Shown: positions 57,338 to 64,000 of the stretch, in pieces | Layout of the letters: the number at the start of each line of letters is the position of its first letter | Position numbering within the stretch: position 1 is the first letter of the stretch | NCBI RefSeq assembly: GCF_031656215.1 | Contig: NZ_CP134228.1 | Coordinates: 3,801,001 to 3,865,000, forward strand | Direction: 5' to 3' | DNA: 64,000 nucleotides | From: Mesorhizobium koreense | Lineage (GTDB): Bacteria > Pseudomonadota > Alphaproteobacteria > Rhizobiales > Rhizobiaceae | Notes under the pieces: model-generated | Told to the model about the DNA's origin: nothing | Databases searched by the model: none | What the model saw: the letters and a program-made list of their open reading frames with translations, nothing else | Position numbers and translations under genes: made by a program

Positions 57338-60226
57338 ATGTCCCTCATTCAGGAAGCCGATTATGGAACGCCGGCTTCGAAAGCCGAAAAGCAGGTCACG
57401 CTAACGGTCGACGGCAGGTCCGTCACTGTGCCAGAGGGCACATCCATCATGCGCGCCTCGATGGAAGCCGGTGTCGAAATACCGAAACTCTGCGCGACCG
57501 ACACGTTGGACTCCTTCGGTTCCTGCCGAATCTGCCTGGTCGAGATCGAAGGTCGAAACGGCACCCCTGCCTCCTGCACCACCCCGGCCGTCGAGGGCAT
57601 GGTGGTGCATACGAAAAGCGACCGCCTCGACGCCATTCGCAAGGGCGTGATGGAGCTTTATGTTTCCGATCATCCACTCGGCTGGAACGAGAAGGCCGGC
57701 ACTGGCGCCAGCGAATTCGACCATGTGATTTCGCTCGTGGGCCTCGCGGGGAACCGCTATGGCGTCGAGGGCCGTAACCATGTGGCCGACGGCGTCGCGC
57801 CTGGCGGTGGTCATCTCACCATCGACCATATGGTGAAAGACGAGAGCAATCCGTATTTCACCTACGATCCCTCGCAATGCATTGTCTGCTCACGCTGCGT
57901 GCGCGCCTGCGCCGATGTGCAGGGCACCTTTGCGCTGACCGTCGAGGGCCGTGGCTTCGAAAGCCGCATCGTCGCCAGCATGAACGAGAATTTCGTCGAT
58001 TCCGAATGCGTTTCCTGTGGCGCCTGCGTGCAGGCGTGCCCGACCGATGCGCTACGCGAGAAGGCGGTTCTGGAAAAGGGCATGCCGGATCGTTCGGTTG
58101 TCACGACCTGCGCCTATTGCGGCGTCGGCTGCAACTTCAAGGCCGAACTGAAGGGCGACGAGATCGTGCGCATGATGCCCTACAAGGCCGGCAAGGCCAA
58201 TCACGGGCACTCCTGCGTCAAGGGCCGGTTCGCCTACGGCTACGCCTCGCATCCCGACCGCATCCTCACCCCGATGGTCCGTGAGAAGATCACCGATCCG
58301 TGGCGGGAAACGACGTGGGAAGACGCGCTCGCCCGCGCAGCATCCGAGTTCAAGCGCATCCAGAAAAAATACGGCCGTGGTTCCATCGGCGGCATCACTT
58401 CCTCGCGCTGCACGGACGAGGAAACCTATCTCGTGCAGAAAATGGTGCGGCAGGGATTCGGCAACAACAACGTCGATACCTGCGCGCGCGTCTGCCATTC
58501 GCCGACCGGCTATGGCCTCAATACCACGCTCGGCACGTCCGCCGGCACGCAGGATTTCGATTCCGTCGAGGCGTGCGACGTGATACTCCTGATCGGCGCC
58601 AATCCGGCCGACGCGCATCCCGTCTTCGCTTCGCGCATGAAGAAAAGACTGCGGGAAGGTGCAAAAATCATCGTCATCGATCCACGGCGAACGGACCTCG
58701 TGCGCTCACCGCATGTCGAAGCAGCCTATCATTTGCCGATCAAGCCCGGCACCAACGTCGCCATCCTGACGGGCCTCGCCCATGTCGTGGTGACGGAAAA
58801 GCTCTACGACGAGGCCTATATCCGCACCTATTGCGATTGGGATGCCTTCGAGGATTGGGCGGAGTTCGTCTCCAATCCACGCTACAGCCCCGAGGAGACG
58901 GCGAAAGTCTGCGGATTGGATGACGCGGAAGTGATCCGCCTGGCCGCACGCCTTTACGCCACCGGTGGCAACGCCGCCATCTATTACGGCCTCGGCGTGA
59001 CCGAGCACAGCCAAGGGTCGACGGCCGTCATGGGCCTGGCAAACCTCGCCATGGCGACCGGCAATCTCGGCAAGAACGGCGTCGGCGTGAACCCGTTGCG
59101 TGGCCAGAACAATGTGCAGGGCTCATGCGACATGGGCTCCTTCCCGCACGAGTTTCCCGGTTATCGCCATATCGCGCTCGATCCGGTGCGCAAGATATAC
59201 GAGGATCTCTGGGGCGTGACGCTCGACAAGGAGCCGGGCCTCAGGATCAACAATATGCTGGACGCCGCCGTCGACGGCACGTTCAAGGGCATCTACATCC
59301 AGGGCGAGGACATCCTGCAGTCCGACCCCGATACCAAGCATGTGGCCGCCGGCCTCGCGGCGATGGAATGCGTGGTCGTGCACGACCTCTTCCTCAACGA
59401 GACCGCACGCTACGCCCATGTGTTCCTGCCGGGCTCCACCTTCCTGGAGAAGGACGGCACCTTTATCAACGCCGAGCGGCGCATCAATCTGGTGCGCAAG
59501 GTCATTGAGCCAAGGGCGCGCTATGCCGACTGGGAAGCGACGCAGGAACTGGCCCGCGCCATCGGCCTCGACTGGAACTACACGCACCCTTCCCAGGTGA
59601 TGGACGAAATCGCGGCGACGACCCCGACTTTCTCCGGCGTTTCCTTCGATCTGCTGGAACGCGAGGGCTCGGTGCAATGGCCCTGCAACGAGAAGGCACC
59701 GCTCGGCACGCCGGTGATGCACATCAATGGCATCATACGCGGCAAGGGCAATTTCGTGCGCACCGAATATGTCGCGACCGACGAAAAGGTGGGGCCGCGC
59801 TTCCCGCTGCTGCTCACGACCGGCCGTATCCTCTCGCAATACAATGTCGGCGCGCAGACGCGCCGCACCGGCAATGTCGCCTGGCACGAGGAGGACCGGC
59901 TGGAAATCCATCCCCATGACGCAGAGGATCGCGGTATTCGCGAAGGCGACTGGGTGAGGCTGGCGAGCCGCTCCGGTGAGACGACGCTGCGCGCGCTTAT
60001 CACCGACCGCGTAGCGCCGGGCGTCGTCTACACGACATTCCACCACCCCACCACGCAGGCGAATGTCGTCACCACCGATTTCACCGACTGGGCGACGAGC
60101 TGCCCCGAATACAAGGTTACGGCGGTGCAGGTTTCGCCGTCGAACGGCCCAAGCGAATGGCAGATCGAATATGAGGACCTGTCACGCCGCACGCGCCGCC
60201 GGGTCAATGTGGAGGCTGCGGAGTGA
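57338..60226 (+). CDS. fdsA: NAD-dependent formate dehydrogenase alpha subunit (molybdenum)
   Basis: The ATG at 57338, eight bases after AGGAG, gives 962 residues. The N-terminal 2Fe-2S domain uses C52, C63, C66 and C80. Further Fe-S motifs follow (C-I-V-C-S-R-C, C-V-S-C-G-A-C, C-A-Y-C-G-V-G-C), then the bis-MGD molybdenum domain. The Mo ligand is Cys386 in R-V-C-H-S-P-T-G, with His387 beside it, the same numbering as the well-studied Rhodobacter enzyme. The codon is TGC, not a selenocysteine TGA. It oxidises formate to CO2. Confidence 0.97.
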   Translation: MSLIQEADYGTPASKAEKQVTLTVDGRSVTVPEGTSIMRASMEAGVEIPKLCATDTLDSFGSCRICLVEIEGRNGTPASCTTPAVEGMVVHTKSDRLDAIRKGVMELYVSDHPLGWNEKAGTGASEFDHVISLVGLAGNRYGVEGRNHVADGVAPGGGHLTIDHMVKDESNPYFTYDPSQCIVCSRCVRACADVQGTFALTVEGRGFESRIVASMNENFVDSECVSCGACVQACPTDALREKAVLEKGMPDRSVVTTCAYCGVGCNFKAELKGDEIVRMMPYKAGKANHGHSCVKGRFAYGYASHPDRILTPMVREKITDPWRETTWEDALARAASEFKRIQKKYGRGSIGGITSSRCTDEETYLVQKMVRQGFGNNNVDTCARVCHSPTGYGLNTTLGTSAGTQDFDSVEACDVILLIGANPADAHPVFASRMKKRLREGAKIIVIDPRRTDLVRSPHVEAAYHLPIKPGTNVAILTGLAHVVVTEKLYDEAYIRTYCDWDAFEDWAEFVSNPRYSPEETAKVCGLDDAEVIRLAARLYATGGNAAIYYGLGVTEHSQGSTAVMGLANLAMATGNLGKNGVGVNPLRGQNNVQGSCDMGSFPHEFPGYRHIALDPVRKIYEDLWGVTLDKEPGLRINNMLDAAVDGTFKGIYIQGEDILQSDPDTKHVAAGLAAMECVVVHDLFLNETARYAHVFLPGSTFLEKDGTFINAERRINLVRKVIEPRARYADWEATQELARAIGLDWNYTHPSQVMDEIAATTPTFSGVSFDLLEREGSVQWPCNEKAPLGTPVMHINGIIRGKGNFVRTEYVATDEKVGPRFPLLLTTGRILSQYNVGAQTRRTGNVAWHEEDRLEIHPHDAEDRGIREGDWVRLASRSGETTLRALITDRVAPGVVYTTFHHPTTQANVVTTDFTDWATSCPEYKVTAVQVSPSNGPSEWQIEYEDLSRRTRRRVNVEAAE

Positions 60227-61098
60227 GGATCGCTCTTCATCCTCCCCATATCGGGCAGGGTGGAAAATCCCCAATGACCCGTCCCGTCCGCCATCCTGTC
60301 TCGCAGATTGCTCTGCGCAACGGAGTTATTGCCTCGGGGCGACGGCTGGTGCCGGAAGAAGTTCCGGTCGCATTTTCCTTCGACGGCACAACCCACGCCG
60401 TGATGATGGCGAGCCCCGCCGATCTGGAGGATTTCGCGGTCGGCTTCGCCATCACCGAGGGCATCGCCACCTCGCCGGACGATATCGAGAAAATGGCGAT
60501 CGTGGATCATGACGAAGGCGTCGACATCCAGATGACGCTGAAGGACAAGGCGAACGCTGCCTTCGAGGCGCGCAGACGGCACATGGCAGGGCCAGTCGGC
60601 TGCGGTCTTTGTGGTATCGAATCGATCGAGGAGGCATTGCGACCCGTTCCGGAAGTGAAGAACGCAGGTATCGTACTCGACGCGGACGACATAGCGCGCG
60701 CGGCACGGCTTTTGACATCGCATCAGCCGCTCAATGCCGAAACGCACGCGGTCCACGCCGCCGGCTTCTATGTACCGGGCAATGGGATCGTCGCCGCGCG
60801 CGAGGATGTTGGCCGCCACAACGCACTCGACAAACTGGCCGGCACGCTGGCGCGAAAAGGGATCGATGGCCGCAAGGGCGCCATCGTCATAACCAGCCGC
60901 GTTTCTGTCGAAATGGTTCAGAAGACCGCCGCCATCGGCACCGCCATATTGCTAGCCGTTTCCGCGCCGACCGCGCTCGCCCTCCGCACGGCGGAAGCAG
61001 TTGGGATGACGCTCGTCGCACTGGTGCGAGGCGACGATTTCGAGATATTCACCCGTCCAGACCGCATCAGAGCCGGAGCAGCCGCCCATGTCGCCTGA
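60223..61098 (+). CDS. fdhD: formate dehydrogenase sulfurtransferase/chaperone FdhD (FdsC)
   Basis: I keep the GTG start at 60223, seven bases after GGAGG and overlapping the fdsA stop as GTGA, giving 291 residues. An ATG at 60274 is weaker. The family motif G-C-G-L-C-G-I-E with C127 and C130 is the sulfur-relay pair. FdhD passes sulfur to the molybdenum cofactor before insertion into FdsA and binds bis-MGD. The D-V-G-R-H-N-A-L-D-K motif near residue 200 is also diagnostic. Confidence 0.95.
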   Translation: MRIALHPPHIGQGGKSPMTRPVRHPVSQIALRNGVIASGRRLVPEEVPVAFSFDGTTHAVMMASPADLEDFAVGFAITEGIATSPDDIEKMAIVDHDEGVDIQMTLKDKANAAFEARRRHMAGPVGCGLCGIESIEEALRPVPEVKNAGIVLDADDIARAARLLTSHQPLNAETHAVHAAGFYVPGNGIVAAREDVGRHNALDKLAGTLARKGIDGRKGAIVITSRVSVEMVQKTAAIGTAILLAVSAPTALALRTAEAVGMTLVALVRGDDFEIFTRPDRIRAGAAAHVA

Positions 61099-61324
61099 CA
61101 AGCTTGTCTACCAGGCAAACCAGATCGCCAGGTTCTTCCATTCCAAGCCGCATGCCGAAGGCGTGGCCGGCGTGGCGGAGCACATCAACAAGTTCTGGGA
61201 GCCGCGCATGCGCCGCCAGTTCTTCGAACTGATCAAGGCCGGCGATAAGGGCTTCGACGAGCTTGTGCTGGAGGCCGCGCCTGCGGTGCGGCAGCCGCCA
61301 CCCGAGGAAAGACCCGCCGCCTGA
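61088..61324 (+). CDS. fdsD: formate dehydrogenase delta subunit
   Basis: The 78-residue protein starts MSPDKLVYQANQIARFFHSK and matches the small FdsD family (V-A-x-H-I-x-K-F-W-E-P-R-M-R near residue 31). FdsD is needed for full activity and helps FdhD/FdsC in maturation of FdsA. The last 15 residues are a Pro/Glu-rich tail. It overlaps fdhD by 11 bases and ends the operon. Confidence 0.93.
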   Translation: MSPDKLVYQANQIARFFHSKPHAEGVAGVAEHINKFWEPRMRRQFFELIKAGDKGFDELVLEAAPAVRQPPPEERPAA

Positions 61325-61522
61325 GGAGTAGACGGATACATCACCCAACCCGCATGCAGTTAATATCAGTTGGTTAACCTCAAAACGTGCATATACGTTT
61401 TCGCTTAATCCAGGCCGCTGTCACAGGTCCCTGGCAGTGTAGAGGCCATGACGATACGGCGGCTTGATCGGTGCTATGGGTGCGGCGCGTCACATGGCGA
61501 GACGAAAAGGGCGTGTAGCGTT
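61325..61522. other. fdsD downstream spacer
   Basis: This spacer holds no supported gene. An AT-rich inverted repeat, AAAACGT (61382-61388) and ACGTTTT (61395-61401), could form a weak hairpin after the fds operon. Nothing else is recognised. Confidence 0.4.
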
Positions 61523-61615
61523 TTGTCAAATCGCCTTTCCGTGCTATCAAGCTAATGTCTTAGGCACCCCCTTCGGGGGCAAACCCGCTGCTTCGCAAGA
61601 GGCGGCGGGTTTTTC
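61523..61615 (+). ncRNA. candidate small RNA with its own promoter
   Basis: TTGTCA (61523-61528) and CTATCA or TATCAA (from 61544/61545) with 15-16 bases between form a possible promoter. The transcript would be about 60 bases: a CCCC-TTCG-GGGG tetraloop hairpin (61568-61579), then a terminator hairpin and T-run (61582-61614). No reading frame with a ribosome site lies in it. It could also be just the terminator region of a longer transcript. Confidence 0.4.
61582..61615 (+). terminator. rho-independent terminator
   Basis: AACCCGC (61582-61588) pairs with GCGGGTT (61605-61611), with extra pairing inside, followed by TTTTT. This is the clearest intrinsic terminator in the window and serves plus-strand transcription. 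Confidence 0.75.
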
Positions 61616-61716
61616 ATACGAGAGGATTTTGTTACCTGCCCTGTAACCTTTTCCACAAACCAAGCGGGCCGGCCGCTCTTCGATTTTCTGTAGACTATTG
61701 ATTCTATTAGTGCTTT

Positions 61717-61792
61717 TGGTGAGCGCGCAGGGATTCGAACCCTGGACCTACTGATTAAAAGTCAGTTGCTCTACCGGCTGAGCTACGCGCTC
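61717..61792 (-). tRNA. tRNA-Lys (anticodon TTT)
   Basis: The 76-base cloverleaf starts GAGCGCG, has the CTTTTAA anticodon loop, GTTCGAATC in the T arm and an encoded CCA. It reads AAA and AAG. It lies 98 bases after lpd on the same strand. Confidence 0.98.
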
Positions 61793-61890
61793 CCTGAAGG
61801 CGCGAAGCGGCGCCCCGAAAGTGCGCGGAACATAAGGAGGGCGGCCGGGCCGGTCAACCGGAAAAGGCGCGGCCGCCGCGCGCACGTTTC

Positions 61891-63285
61891 TCAGATATGG
61901 ATGGCCTGTCCGAGCGCCTTCATGGCCGCTTCGGGGAAGGTCTCGCCCAGGGTCGGGTGCGCATGGATGGTGCCGGCGATATCCTCCAGCCGCGCGCCCA
62001 TCTCGATGGCAAGGGAAAAGGCGGCGGCGAGCTCCGAGACCCCCTCCCCGACCGCCTGGATGCCGAGCACCAGATGGTTGTCGGCGCGCGCGACGACGCG
62101 CACGAAGCCGTCTTCCCCCAATAGCGTCATGGCGCGGCCGTTGGCGCGGAACGGGAAGTTCCCGACCTTGACCTCGCGCCCGCCGGCTGCGGCCTGATCC
62201 GGCGACAGGCCGACGCTGACCACTTCCGGATCGGTGAAGCAGATGGCGGGGATGGCACGCTTGTCCCAGCTTCGCTTGTGGCCGGCAACGATCTCCGCCA
62301 CCATCTCGCCCTGCGCCATGGCGCGATGCGCCAGCATCGGTTCTCCGGTCACGTCGCCTATGGCGAAAATGCCCCGCATGGAAGTGCGGCACTGGTCGTC
62401 GATGCGGATCGCCCTGCCCTCGCGGTCGAGCACCAATTCGTCCATGCCCCAGCCTTCCGTGAGCGGCCGGCGGCCGACCGTCACCAGCACGTGATCGGCG
62501 GCGATCTTCCTTTCCTTACCGGCGATTTCGACCAGCAGCGCGCCGGCCTTGCCGGCCAGTCCCTTCGCCTTCGCGCCTGTCAGCACCTCTACGCCGAGTT
62601 CGCCCAGCCGCCTCGCAACCGGCTGAGTGAGTTCGGCGTCGTATTGCGGCAGGATGCGGTCGAGCGCCTCCACCACCGTGACCTTCGAACCCATCTTGGC
62701 GAAGGCTGTGCCGAGTTCCAGCCCGATATAACCGCCGCCGACCACGGCGAGCTTTTCCGGCACCTCCTTCAACGACAGTGCCTCGGTCGAGGAGATGATC
62801 TTATCGCCGAAGGGAAGCGAGGGAAGCTCGACCGGCACCGAGCCGGTAGCGATGACGATCGTCTCGGCGCGGATGGTCTGCGTTCCGGTCTCGGTCTCCA
62901 CGTCCACCGTCTTGCCGTCGCGGAACATCGCCTGTCCCTGGACACTCTTCACCTTCGCCTTCTTCAAGAGACCGGCCACGCCACCGGTCAACCGCCCGAC
63001 GATATGGTCCTTCCAGGCGACGGTCTTCGAAAGATCGAGTGTCGGCTTCTGAGCGGTTATGCCGAGCGGGCTCGCTCCGGCGACCATCGCCCCGAGCCTT
63101 GCATATTCCTCCGCCGCATGGATCAGCGCCTTGGAAGGGATGCAACCGATATTGAGGCAGGTGCCGCCGGGCTTCGCCCTCTCCACAATCACCGTATCGA
63201 CACCGAGTTGCCCGGCGCGGATGGCGCACACATAGCCGCCCGGCCCGGCGCCGATGACGAGGAGCTTGCAGGAGATTTCCTTCAT
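61891..63285 (-). CDS. lpd: dihydrolipoyl dehydrogenase (E3) of a 2-oxo acid dehydrogenase complex
   Basis: The 464-residue flavoprotein has the FAD motif G-A-G-P-G-G-Y at residues 12-18, the redox disulfide C43/C48 in G-T-C-L-N-I-G-C-I-P-S-K, the NAD motif V-G-G-G-Y-I-G-L-E-L, and the C-terminal H-A-H-P-T-L-G-E-T-F-P-E with the catalytic His-Glu pair. It reoxidises dihydrolipoamide with NAD+. It lies 11 bases after an E2 gene whose sequence is of the branched-chain type, so it is probably the E3 of the branched-chain 2-oxo acid dehydrogenase (often called lpdV). Confidence 0.95.
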   Translation of the reverse strand: MKEISCKLLVIGAGPGGYVCAIRAGQLGVDTVIVERAKPGGTCLNIGCIPSKALIHAAEEYARLGAMVAGASPLGITAQKPTLDLSKTVAWKDHIVGRLTGGVAGLLKKAKVKSVQGQAMFRDGKTVDVETETGTQTIRAETIVIATGSVPVELPSLPFGDKIISSTEALSLKEVPEKLAVVGGGYIGLELGTAFAKMGSKVTVVEALDRILPQYDAELTQPVARRLGELGVEVLTGAKAKGLAGKAGALLVEIAGKERKIAADHVLVTVGRRPLTEGWGMDELVLDREGRAIRIDDQCRTSMRGIFAIGDVTGEPMLAHRAMAQGEMVAEIVAGHKRSWDKRAIPAICFTDPEVVSVGLSPDQAAAGGREVKVGNFPFRANGRAMTLLGEDGFVRVVARADNHLVLGIQAVGEGVSELAAAFSLAIEMGARLEDIAGTIHAHPTLGETFPEAAMKALGQAIHI

Positions 63286-63296
63286 GGCTGCCCGCC

Positions 63297-64000
63297 TTAA
63301 TCCATAAATATCAGGGCCGGCGTTTCGAACAGCGCCTTCAGCCGCTGCACGAAGACCGCCGCGTCCCAGCCGTCGACCACGCGATGGTCGAAGCTTGAGG
63401 AAAGGTTCATCATTTTGCGGGGAATGAAGGAAGCACCGTCCCAGACAGGCCGCACCATTATTTTATTGACGCCGACGATCGCCACTTCCGGGTGGTTGAT
63501 CACCGGCGTCGTCACCACGCCGCCGATCGCGCCGAGCGAGGTGATGGTTATTGTCGAGCCGGAAAGCTCCTCGCGGCTTGCCGTCCCGGCACGCGCGGCT
63601 TCCGACAGGCGCGCCACCTCCGCCGCGCAATCCCACAGATCACGCGCCTCCGCATGCCGCACCACCGGCACCATCAGACCGCCCGGCGTCTGCGTGGCGA
63701 CGCCGACATGGACGCCGCCATGGCGGTGGATCACGCCGGCCTCATCATCGAAGATTGCGTTGATGCCGGGCTGCTCACCGACTGCCTTAACCATGGCTCG
63801 CATCAGAAAGGGCAGCACCGTCAGCCGCGCTTGATCGGCACGCTTTTCCTTGTTCATCGCCGCGCGCAGTTCCTCGAGCGCTGTGACATCGACCTCCTCG
63901 ACATAGGTGATGTGCGGGATGCGCGCCTTGGCGAGCGCCATCTTCTCGGCGATGCGGCGGCGCAGGCCGATCACCTTGACGTCCTCGACCTCGTTGTTCA
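63297..64000 (-). CDS. bkdB: dihydrolipoamide acyltransferase E2, probably branched-chain type (partial)
   Basis: About 234 codons of the C-terminal catalytic domain are present and the frame stays open to the right edge. Leading residues are N-N-E-V-E-D-V-K-V-I-G-L-R-R-R-I-A-E-K-M, the start of the catalytic domain after the E1/E3-binding region. The active site S-S-S-F-D-H-R-V-V-D-G-W-D holds the catalytic His and Asp. A GTG at 63974 is internal, not a start. The H-I-T-Y-V-E-E-V-D-V-T pattern favours branched-chain over pyruvate or 2-oxoglutarate E2. It would make acyl-CoA from Val, Leu and Ile keto acids. Confidence 0.92.
   Translation of the reverse strand, partial: NNEVEDVKVIGLRRRIAEKMALAKARIPHITYVEEVDVTALEELRAAMNKEKRADQARLTVLPFLMRAMVKAVGEQPGINAIFDDEAGVIHRHGGVHVGVATQTPGGLMVPVVRHAEARDLWDCAAEVARLSEAARAGTASREELSGSTITITSLGAIGGVVTTPVINHPEVAIVGVNKIMVRPVWDGASFIPRKMMNLSSSFDHRVVDGWDAAVFVQRLKALFETPALIFMD

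Noticed and set aside
58480-58510. Possible selenocysteine codon in the formate dehydrogenase alpha subunit
   Set aside because: The molybdenum-ligand codon is TGC (Cys386) and there is no in-frame TGA.
61464-61646. 60-codon open frame in the gap before tRNA-Lys
   Set aside because: It lacks a ribosome site, runs through the terminator hairpin and has no sensible composition. The region fits a small RNA or terminator better.

Overview
This window comes from a GC-rich alphaproteobacterium of the order Hyphomicrobiales (Rhizobiales), most likely a Phyllobacteriaceae/Mesorhizobium-type organism. The evidence is the form of RpoB, RpoC and the Nuo subunits, the run nuoN-birA-rnj-mce-DUF1467, and the Ku/LigD and FdsGBA-FdhD-FdsD sets. 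The genus cannot be fixed from sequence reading alone.

Region 1 (1-21529, almost all on the minus strand) is the information-processing core. Transcription runs from high to low coordinates: tRNA-Tyr, tRNA-Gly, tuf, tRNA-Trp, secE, nusG, rplK, rplA, rplJ, rplL, rpoB, rpoC. A 93-codon orphan gene on the plus strand follows, then rpsL, rpsG, fusA, the second tuf, rpsJ, rplC, rplD and rplW, which runs off the left edge. The two tuf copies are nearly identical DNA. Several regulatory elements are readable: a str-operon promoter with an inverted repeat over its -10 box, a structured rpsL leader, an L10-type leader before rplJ, and two tandem hairpins between rplL and rpoB.

Region 2 (21702-40948, minus strand) is one long run: nuoABCDEF, an accessory nuo gene, nuoGHIJKLMN, then birA, RNase J, methylmalonyl-CoA epimerase and a small membrane protein. 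The accessory gene (34658-35449) carries the same small C-terminal domain that is fused to the unusually long NuoE, so the two probably act together in complex I.

Region 3 (41283-44656, plus strand) is a two-gene end-joining module, Ku and a three-domain LigD, divergent from the nuo operon.

Region 4 (44946-51643) holds an alpha/beta hydrolase and, converging on it, a six-gene operon: SDR, MaoC-type hydratase, SAF-domain dehydrogenase, and a substrate-binding protein, ATPase and permease of an importer. It looks like an uncharacterised uptake-and-catabolism system and is the best candidate here for undescribed biology. A perfect inverted repeat overlaps its proposed promoter.

Region 5 (51852-53898) has gpt, a Nudix hydrolase, a small conserved protein and a MAPEG-family membrane protein.

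Region 6 (54197-61324, plus strand) is an NAD-dependent molybdenum formate dehydrogenase operon, fdsG-fdsB-fdsA-fdhD-fdsD, behind a LysR regulator gene and a textbook LysR-type operator. It is followed by a probable small RNA with a terminator, tRNA-Lys, and on the minus strand the E3 and (partial) E2 genes of a 2-oxo acid dehydrogenase complex.

No CRISPR array, insertion sequence, prophage or rRNA gene was seen.
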